Shown here in pieces: positions 1 through 12,200 of a stretch of 60,000 nt of DNA; position 1 is the first letter of the stretch; each line of letters opens with the position of its first letter. The stretch is from NCBI RefSeq assembly GCF_964355755.1, contig NC_092679.1, positions 24,492,432 to 24,552,431 on the forward strand, given 5' to 3'. Source of the DNA: Antedon mediterranea. Lineage: Eukaryota > Echinodermata > Crinoidea > Comatulida > Antedonidae. The notes below the pieces were generated by a model. That model was not told the origin of the DNA, made no database searches, and saw only the letters and a program-made list of their open reading frames with translations. A program made the translations under genes and the position numbers.

Positions 1-189
1 TGATTGGTTTAGTTTGATAAGAGCTATGTCAGCATCAAATGCAGCGTTCACGTCGAATTGAACTGATTGGTTTAGTTTGATAAGAGCTATGTCAGCATCA
101 AATGCAGCGTTCACGTCGAATTGAACTGATTGGTTTAGTTTGATAAGAGCTATGTCAGCATCAAATGCAGCGTTCACGTCGAATTTTGG
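1..189. repeat. 63-bp tandem repeat (x3) inside a protease exon
   Basis: Copies begin at 1, 64 and 127 and are essentially identical. The unit is a multiple of three and lies wholly within coding sequence. Confidence 0.9.
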
Positions 190-219
190 ATGCATTACAC
201 ACTTTTCTGGATAATAAAC
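1..219 (-). CDS. Trypsin exon with catalytic Asp segment in three copies (partial)
   Basis: Acceptor aaag before 219. The exon reads VYYPEKCVMHPK and then a 63-bp (21-codon) unit FDVNAAFDADIALIKLNQSVQ repeated three times in frame; the last copy is cut by the window edge. DADIALIKL is the S1-protease motif carrying the catalytic Asp, normally present once. The catalytic Ser region lies beyond position 1. Confidence 0.75.
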
Positions 220-3200
220 CTTTAAAAAAATGCAAATGATATAATTGTTATATATATTGTAAAGGACCGTCTAACTTTTGTTTTGGGACAGATACAGAAT
301 TCTCGATAGTCTATCTGGATTATTTGTCAATATTTGGTAATACAACATCGCATGTGTTCCACATGTATCATCTAGTATCATCATAACATAACCCTTAACC
401 TTACATGATACATACAATAAGATGCTGTATCATAATAGTACCAAATATTCATATGATACTAGGCAAATATTGTAGTATTTTGAGAATCGGATATGCTAGA
501 AGGGGTAAGTTGTTCAAAGTTGCTGGCGCTAAATATGGAATAACCTACCAACTGAAATTAAGCATTCCCTAACAATTGCTTCATTCAAAGCTAGATACAG
601 ATCTCATTATTTTTCAAAAAAATAAAATTTTTTTCCATGATTTCTTTGTATTTATGACAGGACCATAATGCAAAACAGGTTTTCTTTTACCTGATTGTGT
701 AATTCTGTATAAAGATGTTGTTAAATAAATAAATAGCTTATTTTGTGTATTCTGGAAGAACCAACACCTAATCCATTGTTAACATGTGTGTCTATGGGAT
801 GGTCTACAAAACATTGGATAGAACTGGGGTTCATATTTTAAAGAAGCATTAGTGGTCGGAAATGACACGTACCACATATTTCGTTATGTTAATAAGTAAA
901 TGTAATCGTTTTACCCAAAGACAATGTATACCGAATACTCAGAAAGTACTGCAAATTTGGCAATTTAAGATGGTGGTGTTGAAATTTATAACGTAAATAA
1001 TCTTTTAGTAATGGTATATCTATTATTTACAAGATTATTCATGGATTCACATTATTCAATATTGTTGGTATTATGTCGTGGATGATTAACAATGGTATAC
1101 CTCTTTATCTTCCTGGCTTGACAGTTCGTTAGACCCCAAAAAGATATCCACAGAAGAGGGTGGTAGCACACCTCTACCAAATGGTGTTGTAGTATCGTTT
1201 AGACAATGGGCGGCTGTCAGTATCCACTGGTCATTTATCAAAACTCCTCCACAGATTGATTCCACATAGTCCCACTTCGTTCTTCTGATTCTTAGTAAGG
1301 CTTGCCATGGCCATGATCCAGCAACTGCTCTTCTACCGCCATAAATACGACCTATTTGACGATCACCAAGTGGTCGAGGGTTAGGGGGGACATCAGCTTC
1401 ACCACAAATCTGTTCACAGACTGGTTCATCGGGACGCCATACACCTTCAGTAGTACATACTCTACTACTTTCACTTTCTAAAGTCAGATCATAATAACTG
1501 TCACATTCATAATACACGGAATTTCCAAAAGTGAAGTTATTGTTACGTGTGAAATGGACGTTGGTTTACTGCATTCGACAATTTGACATCCTGTTACTTC
1601 ACCCGACCAGCTGCCATCGGCTCTACAAGACCTTGATTTTGATCCTGTCAGAATATAGCCTTCGTTGCATTTAAATGTAACCGTAGATGGATATGTAAAA
1701 TCATCACCTATCAGTACTCCATGACTTGGTGCTGTTATATCAATACACGATTTGTTGCCTGTGAATTGAAAAATATGTGACAAATAATTTGTAAATCAAT
1801 GGTCGTATCATCTGAATTTACGGTGTTTGTACACTGCAGATTTTATTATAGTACACCGTACAAAAACGGTTTATTAACTTTACGAAAACTATGAGAGAAT
1901 GATGTCACGTAATCATATAGACATTTTTAAATTCAATTTATGAGTAATACATAATTCACGGTCTGATAATAAACCAACAGAATGATAACATTGCCTTTAG
2001 TAATAATATTAATGATAGCCTACTATAAACGAATGATATAACAGTGAATTATTTTCATATTTAGATCTCAGCTCGTCTGCATATTATTTACCCACAGTTT
2101 AAAGTTTACTAGGATTAACAGTATTGTAGTAGACGGTTAAAATCTAACTCCAGGATACTTTTATGTAAAAACGGAGTAAGATTCAAAGGAATCATATTTC
2201 TATTACAAAATAATATAATACGTTATATACATTATCTGAATGTAGATGAGTAAATGTGGACAGGGGTGTAATCTATATTACCTAATGTGGACAGGGGTGT
2301 AATCTATATTACCTAATGTGGACAGGGGTGTAATCTATATTACCTAATGTGGACAGGGGTGTAATCTATATTACCTAATGTGGACAGGGGTGTAATCTAT
2401 ATTACCTAATGTGGACAGGGGTGTAATCTATATTACCTAATGTGGACAATGGTGTAATCTATATTACCTAATGTGGACAAGGGTGTAATCTATATTACCT
2501 AATGTGGACAGGGGTGTAATCTATATTACATAATGTGGACAAATGTGTAATCTATATTACCTAATGTGGACAAGGGTGTAATCTATATTACCTAATGTGG
2601 ACAGGGGTGTAATCTATATTACCTAATGTGGACAGGGGTGTAATCTATATTACCTAATGTGGACAGGGGTGTAATCTATATTACCTAATGTGGGCAGGGG
2701 TGTAATCTATATTACCTAATGTGGACAGGGGTGTAATCTATATTACCTAATGTGGACAGGGGTGTAATCTATATTACCTAATGTGGACAGGGGTGTAATC
2801 TATATTACCTAATGTGGACAGGGGTGTAATCTATATTACCTAATCAGCAACGATCTAACTAATACGTTTCAGTTAATGTATTTATTTTTTTATCTATGTT
2901 AAATCAATGTATTCACATTTTTAATCATAATGTTTATTTACCTGGGCAGCCAAGAATTTCAAACATCATACTAATGTGGTTGTTCCAAGTCATTGGATGG
3001 ATTCTAATAAATCGTGCATGTATTTCAAATAGAAATACATTGGTAACTTGTGTATCTTTATCTGTATTGCCAACAAACACCTACAAATAAACAACAATAT
3101 CCAATACAAGAAAATGGTACTAATCATAAAAATCATCTTAAGCGCATTCTTCATTTGTAAACTATCTGTCTTACTTACCTTCGATGTTCCAACAGTGGTC

Positions 3201-6200
3201 ATAATTGTCTGCCAGTTAGAACCGTCCATGCCATACAAGACTTCATATGACTTAACCCATTGATCATAATTTCCATTACGTCCTTGAGTAACTACACCAG
3301 TCACTACTTTCACTTCATTAAGATCAACTTGAATCCACTGATTACGATCATTGGTTTTGGCTGCCCATGCACCAATTCCATCACTATTAGGTTCAATATT
3401 CAATCTACCACGACGAGCACCGTGTTGTGCATTGTATTCACTTGAAGCACGGATGTTTTCTGATGGAATTTCTGATGATTCTATGCCAAGTTTTGAACTA
3501 GTGCAAGAAACTGCTGAAAAGATCAATGGTAATATGCAATAAAAAGAAAGAAACAGTTACATAGTTACACCATGCGTCAATGTCCATACAGGTTTTTTCT
3601 GGAATATTTTGAGAAGCTCTTATACATTTCGTAGGTATTGCTCTATTTTGATATAGTTATACACCTACAAGTTTGTGAGGAAGAGAATACAATCATTTAG
3701 AAAATGAATTTGATTAACTCAAATTCATACATGTTATGATGTAAACATACACATCTACTATTTGCTGCAAATAACATAATAATGTAAAGTACTGCATACA
3801 TTGGTGTAGTTTAAAAATATCACTAAAATATACCTGAACAACCAAGAACTTCAAATCTTAAACTAATGTGATTATTCCAAGCTGTTGGGTGAATACGAAT
3901 GTGACGAGCAATCACTGGTTTTAGAAACATATTGGTAACTTGAGAATCAGGATTTGTGTTTCCAACAAATTCCTGAAATTTAAAAAATATTACAGAAGTA
4001 GTTTATACATTTATAAAACATTAAAATAACAAAAAAAATGGAAAAACACTGTTGTTAATTAGCCTAGGTATCATTTTAGTATTTGGAAGCTATTCTCGAT
4101 AGCAAAACTGCACCATATTTAAACTAATTCCATTCAAAATGATGCCAAATTTTGAATAATTTGGTGACATACAGTAGGGCCGTTAAAAAGAGTAACTCAC
4201 CATAGCAGTATCATTGGCTTCAACAATGTCTTCAAAGTTGTTTCCATCGATACTGTACAACACTTCAAAAGCTGTAACCCATTGGTCATATCCGCCTCCA
4301 TTACGTCCTTGTGTAATCACTCCAGTCACCCTTTTTAGAGCACCAATGTCAGCTTGTATCCATTGGTTTTGGTTATTTGATTGTGCAGCCCAAGCACCAA
4401 TATTACCGTTCCTTGGAGTCATATTAAGCCTTCCATATGCAGGTCCGTGTTGCGCATTCCATTCCGTTGATGATGTAAGTGTAATTGTTCCGTCTTCTAC
4501 TCCCAAAGGATCCGTACAGAACTTTGTTTTGGCTAACAATTGTACCATAGTATAATAAAAATGAATGTTTTCTTAAACATTAATAATAACAATATTCACA
4601 TATTATAGTTAACTGTAAAGGTTTTTAAAGCTCAGGTACAGGCATGAATTTTAAATATAATATTTGGTTAATTGTACATAAATCAAATATTTTTAACAGA
4701 AATCAAGATGAAAAAAACATGAATTTTCCTTAATATGGTCAAATACAAAATTTGGCAAAATTCTTCCATAAAAACCAGGAAGACTTTTTTTCAGTAGTTA
4801 GGGAGTAAACCTGATGTAATAACATGTCTGGTGACTCCCTAGACGGTGAAAAAAGATGGTGGATATACAGTGGATAATGTTTGCTATAGCATGAAAATAA
4901 AAATCTGAAGTTGAATAAAAATACTAGAAATGTAGTATTCAAGTTATATTACCTATATTTAGTCATCTGATAACATTTTTTACCACACTTTTTATTTTTC
5001 ATAACTTTTTAAAATGCCTCTCTATTTACAAAATTTGTGTACAAAAGAATAGAGATTTTACTGTGTAATTTGAACTATCCCCCCACTGATAAGAAAGTGC
5101 TTATTTTCAACAAGCTCGTGTAACACAAATTAAATGCCAACAATTATGAAACATAGGGGAAACTATAGATCGATAATTATTGGAATGTATGATCAATAGA
5201 AATTTTTTTCCCGCACCTAGCCTTTAACATAAAAGAATTTAAATATTCACATAAACATTTTCCAAAGTGATTTGCCTGTAAAATCGAGGTTTGTCAAAAA
5301 AATGATTTATGTATTTATAGTCATAATGTGTTACAATTTATTTACCTGTGCAGCCAAGAATTTCAAACCTCATACTAATGTGGTTGTTCCAAGTCATTGG
5401 ATGGATTCTAATAAATCGTGCATGTATTTCAAATGGAAATACATTGGTAACTTGTGTATCTTTATCTGTATTTCCAACAAACACCTACAAATAAACAACA
5501 ATATCCAATACAAGAAAATGCTACTAATCATACAAATCATCTAAAGCGCATTCTCCATTTGTAAACTATCTGTCTTACTTACCGTCGATGTTCCAACAGT
5601 GGTCATAATTGTCTGCCAGTTAGAACCGTCCATGCCATACAAGACTTCATATGACTTAACCCATTGATCATAATTTCCATTACGTCCTTGAGTAACTACA
5701 CCAGTCACTACTTTCACTTCATTAAGATCAACTTGAATCCACTGATTACGATCATTCGTTTTGGCTGCCCATGCACCAATTCCATCACTATTAGGTTCAA
5801 TATTCAATCTACCACGACGAGCACCGTGTTGTGCATTGTATTCACTTGAAGCAAGGATGTTTTCCGATGGAATTTCTGATGATTCTATGCCAAGTTTTGA
5901 ACTAGTGCAAGAAACTGCTGAAAGGATCAATGATAATATGCAATAAAAAGAAAGAAACAGTTAGTTACACCATGCGTCAATGTCCATACAGCTTTTTTCT
6001 GAAATATTTTGAGAAGCTCTTATACATTTCCTAGGTATTGCTCTATTTTTAAATAGTTATACACCTACAAGTTTGTGAGGAGGAGAATACATTCATTTAG
6101 AAAATGAATTTGATTAACTCAAATTCATACATGTTATGATGTAAACATACACATCTACTCACATCTACTATTTGCTGCAAATAAAATAATAATGTAAAGT

Positions 6201-9200
6201 ACTGCATACATTGGTGTAGTTTAAAAATATCACTAAAATATACCTGAACAACCAAGAACTTCAAATCTTAAACTAATGTGATTATTCCAAGCTGTTGGGT
6301 GAATACGAATGTAACGAGCAATCACTGGTTTTAGAAACAGATTGGTAACTTGAGAATCAGGATTTGTGTTTCCAACAAATTCCTGAAATTTAAAAAATAT
6401 TACAGAAGTAGTTTATACATTTATACAACATTAAAATAACAAAAAAATGGAAAAACACTGTTGTTAATTAGCCTAGGTATCATTTTAGTATTTGGAAGCT
6501 ATTCTCGATAGCAAAACTGCTCCATATTTAAACTAATTCCATTCAAAATGATGCCAAATTTTTGAATAATTTGGTGACATACGGTAGGGCCGTTAAAAAG
6601 AGCAACTCACCATAGCAGTATCATTGGCTTCAACAATGTCTTCAAAGTTGATTCCATCGATACTGTACAACACTTCAAAAGCTGTAACCCATTGGTCATA
6701 TCCGCCTCCATTACGTCCTTGTGTAATCACTCCAGTCACCCTTTTAGAGCACCAATGTCAGCTTGTATCCATTGGTTTTGGTTATTTGATTGTGCAGCCC
6801 AAGCACCAATATTACCGTTCCTTGGAGTCATATTAAGTCTTCCATATGCAGGTCCGTGTTGCGCATTCCATTCCGTTGATGATGTGAGTGTAATTGTTAA
6901 GTCTTCTACTCCCAAAGGATCCGTACAGAACTTTGTTTTGGCTAATAATTGCACCATAGTATAATAAAAATGCATGGTTTCTTAAACATTAATAATAGCA
7001 ATATTCACATATTATAGTTAACTGTAAAGGTTTTTAACATAAAAGAATTTAAATATTCACATAAACATTTTCCAAAGTGATTTGCCTGTAAAATGGAGGT
7101 TTGTCAAAAAAATGATTTATGTATTTATAGTCAAAATGTGTTACAATTTAATTACCTGGGCAGCCAAGAATTTCAAACCTCATACTAATGTGATTGTTCC
7201 AAGTGATTGGATGGATTCTAATAAATCGTGCATGTATTTCAAATGGAAATACATTGGTAACTTGTGTATCTTTATCCATATTGCCAACAAACACCTACAA
7301 ATAAATAACCATATCCAATAAAATGCTACTAACCACACCAATCATCTTAAGCGTATTCTTGATTTGTAAACTATTTGTCTTACTTACCGTCGATGTTCCA
7401 ACGGTGGTCATAATTGTCTGCCAGTTAGAACCGTCCATGCCATACAAGACTTCATATGACTTAACCCATTGATCATAATTTCCATTACGTCCTTGAGTAA
7501 CTACACCAGTCACTACTTTCGCTTCATTAAGATCAACTTGAATCCACTGATTACGATCATTGGTTTTGGCTGCCCATGCACCAATTCCATCACTATTAGG
7601 TTCAATATTCAATCTACCACGACGAGCACCGTGTTGTGCATTGTATTCACTTGAAGCACGGATGTTTTCTGATGGAATTTCTGATGATTCTATTCCAAGT
7701 TTTGAACTAGTGCAAGAAACTGCTGAAAAGATCAATGATAATATGCAATAAAAAGAAAGAAACAGTTAGTTACACCATGCGTCAATGTCCATACAGGTTT
7801 TTTCTGAAATATTTTGAGAAGCTCTTATACATTTCCTAGGTATTGCTCTATTTTTAAATAGTTATACACCTACAAGTTTGTGAGGAAGAGAATACATTCA
7901 TTTAGAAAATTAATTTGATTAACTCAAATTCATACATGTTATGATGTAAACATCTACTATTTGCTGCAAATAACATAATAATGTAAAGTACTGCATACAT
8001 TGGTGTAGTTTAAAAATATCACTAAAATATACCTGAACAACCAAGAACTTCAAATCTTAAACTAATGTGATTATTCCAAGCTGTTGGGTGAATACGAATG
8101 TAACGAGCAATCACTGGTTTTAGAAACATATTGGTAACTTGAGAATCAGGATTTGTATTTCCAACAAATTCCTGAAATTTAAAAAATATTACAGAAGTAA
8201 TTTATACAAAATTAAAATACCCAAATAATGTTAAAGGAAAAACACGGTTGTTAATTAGCCTAGGTATCATTTTAGCTTTTGGAAGCTATTCTCGATAGGA
8301 AAACTGCACCATATATAAACTAATTCCATACAAAATGATGCCAAATTTTAAATAATTTGGTGACATACAATAGGGCCGTTAAAAAGAGTAACTCACCATA
8401 GGAGTATCATTGGCTTCAACAATGTCTTCAAAGTTGTTTCCATCGATACTGTACAACACTTCAAAAGCTGTAACCCATTGGTCATATCCGCCTCCATTAC
8501 GTCCTTGTGTAATCACTCCAGTCACCGTTTTTAGAGCACCAATGTCAGCTTGTATCCATTGGTTTTGGTTATTTGATTGTGCAGCCCAAGCACCAATATT
8601 ACCGTTCCTTGGAGTCATATTAAGCCTTCCATATGCAGGTCCGTGTTGCGCATTCCATTTCGTTGATGATGTAAGTGTAATTGTTCCGTCTTCTACTCCC
8701 AAAGGATCCGTACAGAACTTTGTTTTGGCTAATAATTGTACCATAGTATAATAAAAATGAATGTTTTCTTAAACATTAATAATATCAATATTCACATATT
8801 ATAGTTAACTGTAAAGGTTTTTAACATAAAAGAATTTAAATATTCACATAAACATTTTCCAAAGTGATTTGCCTGTAAAATCGAGGTTTGTCAAAAAAAT
8901 GATTTATGTATTTATAGTCATAATGTGTTACAATTTATTTACCTTGGCAGCCAAGAATTTCAAACCTCATGCTAATGTGATTGTTCCAAGTGATTGGATG
9001 GATTCTAATAAATCGTGCATGTATTTCAAATGGAAATACATTGGTAACTTGTGTATCTTTATCTGTATTGCCAACAAACACCTACAAATAAATAACCATA
9101 TCCAATAAAATGCTACTAACCACACCAATCATCTTAAGCGTATTCTTGATTTGTAAACTATTTGTCTTACTTACTGTCGATGTTCCAACAGTGGTCATAA

Positions 9201-12200
9201 TTGTCTGCCAGTTAGAACCGTCCATGCCATACAAGACTTCATATGACTTAACCCATTGATCATAATTTCCATTACGTCCTTGAGTAACTACACCAGTCAC
9301 TACTTTCACTTCATTAAGATCAACTTGAATCCACTGATTACGATCATTGGTTTTGGCTGCCCATGCACCAATTCCATCACTATTAGGTTCAATATTTAAT
9401 CTACTACGACGAGCACCGTGTTGTGCATTGTATTCACTTGAAGCACGGATGTTTTCCGATGGAATTTCTGATGATTCTATGCCAAGTTTTGAACCAGTGC
9501 AAGAAACTGATGAAAGGATCAATGATAATATGCAATAAAAAGAAAGAAACAGTTAATTACACCATGCGTGCATAATTCAGGTTCCCTTGTCAATGTCCAT
9601 CAGGTTTTTTCTGGAATAATTTGAGAGGCTCTTATAAATTTCCTAGGTATTGCTATATTTTTAAATAGTTATACACCTACAAGTTTGTGAGGAAGAGAAT
9701 ACAATCATTTTAGAAAATGAATTTGATTAACTCAAATTCATACATGTTATGATGTAAACATACACATCTACTCACATCTACTATTTGCTGCAAATAACAT
9801 AATAATGTAAAGTACTGCATACATTGGTGTAGTTTAAAAATATCACTAAAATATACCTGAACAACCAAGAACTTCAAATCTTAAACTAATGTGATTATTC
9901 CAAGCTGTTGGGTGAATACGAATGTAACGAGCAATCACTGGTTTTGGAAACAGATTGGTAACTTGAGAATCAGGATTTGTGTTTCCAACAAATTCCTGAA
10001 ATTTAAAAAATATTACAGAAGTAATTTATACAAAATTAAAATACCCAAAATATGTTAAAGGAAAAACACTGTTGTTAATTAGCCTAGGTATCATTTTAGC
10101 TTTTGGAAGCTATTCTCGATAGGAAAACTGCACCATATATAAACTAATTCCATACAAAATGATGCCAAATTTTGAATAATTTGGTGACATACAGTAGGGC
10201 CGTTAAAAAGAGCAACTCACCATAGCAGTATCAATTGCTTCAACAATGCCTTTAAAGTTGTTTCCATCGATACTGTACAACACTTCAAAAGCTGTAACCC
10301 ATTGGTCATATCCGCCTCCATTACGTCCTTGTGTAATCACTCCAGTCACCCTTTTAGAGCACCAATGTCAGCTTGTATCCATTGGTTTTGGTTATTTGAT
10401 TGTGCAGCCCAAGCACCAATATTACCGTTCCTTGGAGTCATATTAAGTCTTCCATATGCAGGTCCGTGTTGCGCATTCCATTCCGTTGATGATGTAAGTG
10501 TAATTGTTCCGTCTTCTACTCCCAAAGGATTCGTACAGAACTCTGTTCCAGCTAATTATTAATAATTGTATCATAGTAAAATCGAAATTAATGTATCATA
10601 CAATTGATAAGATTTTAAGGAAGTTTTGGATTTTGAAAAAAGTGGACGAATTAATAACAGTTCAAACATTATGTTGCAGTTTTTTAATTTTGCGTTTACG
10701 TTTATTTGAAAATAAGCATATGTACTAAAATACAATAGATAGCTGTTAACATTAGGTGTGCATTCCATCTAAGATCTCTAAGTATCTCTAGTGGAGAAAT
10801 AAGTTACGGTAAGAAAATCAAAATTTAAATTATATTTTATAGGCCTATTAACGGTTGCATAATCCTGCTACAGCTTATTTGACAATTACGTGACAATTAG
10901 ATTAGACAATTAATTAGAGAAGGTAAGGATGGTGGAACTTAACATAATTACTTTAACATACAGTAAAAAGAGTCAAAATTGGAAAAATGTACTGTTTGAA
11001 TACTAAAGCTTCTCATTGGTGGTGCAATGCATCATGGATTAATCCATGAACGCGATGACGTAGCCGCAACTCAAGTGAGTTGACCAATGACAAGCGACAG
11101 TTCGAATAATCCATCGTTTGTGATTGGTCAAATCATTAAGCTATTTAGTGGCTTGTAGCGTTTTAATTAATTTTATCCAAGCTATGACATTTTAAATGTA
11201 TGTGAGTGTGGGGACGGGAAATAACTTGTCAATTGCAGCTTAACTGGGCGGCACATACAATAACTTTCTTCTCTCCCTCAGGGTCCCTTCGTGCCGAGTG
11301 CTACCACCAAACGAAAATGGACCAGAACACCATGGTAACCCTCTGCTCTTCCGAATATAGTTATGTCTACAACATTCAATGGACGGTTATAATTAACGGT
11401 GAGTAGTTATGGCCAATATAGATTCCGACTAAAATTCAAACTTATGGTGCCGACGGCAAATAACTGAATATCTCTACAAAATTGTACGACGTATATTATC
11501 TATATTATATAGGTCAAGTAATGATCCTTACTTCCTCTACGTGATTTCCAGTAAAGGGTTATTATGTATTATAATGACCCTTACTGGAAATCACGTAGAC
11601 GAAATAAGGATCAAGTAGCGATTTGTGGAAGAATGGTGTCAAGTTTCTCGGTCTTCTCTGTGTTTTGTTGCAGCAGAAGTTTTATCAAACCATGGAGGTA
11701 TGCAATGCCTCCATTACCAAACCTAATATAATAATACAAAGCCTACATTTGATCGACGAATCGTCCGATTGAGTAATAATATATATTGTCTATTATTTCA
11801 TGGAGGTAAACCAAATGTTCTAATAGGAGCAAAACTCAATACACTTCTATGCTAACTATAAATTATTACTACCGTTGTACAATGGAGAAAACCTTTATTA
11901 TTTATATGTTTGTGTTATGATTGAGAAAAATACATTAAAACAAAATTACGAACGCCATATATTATAATATTTTGTGGAAGTGGCCTCTACAATTAATATA
12001 TTTGTTATATAGCCTGGTTAGTTTTGATGTAGGCCTACAGCTAAGAACTATAACTTATCCGACGTTCGAAAGATCTCTATAATTATTGGCCTATCTTAAA
12101 ATAGCAAATGCCAAACAAGACATCGAACAACGCATGGCATTGACATAGGCATAAATAATTTAGAAAATTGTAACTTACCTATACTCATACCCATTATTAA

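Noticed and set aside
2256-2844. Regular repeats resembling a CRISPR array
   Set aside because: Direct tandem units without unique spacers in an animal intron.
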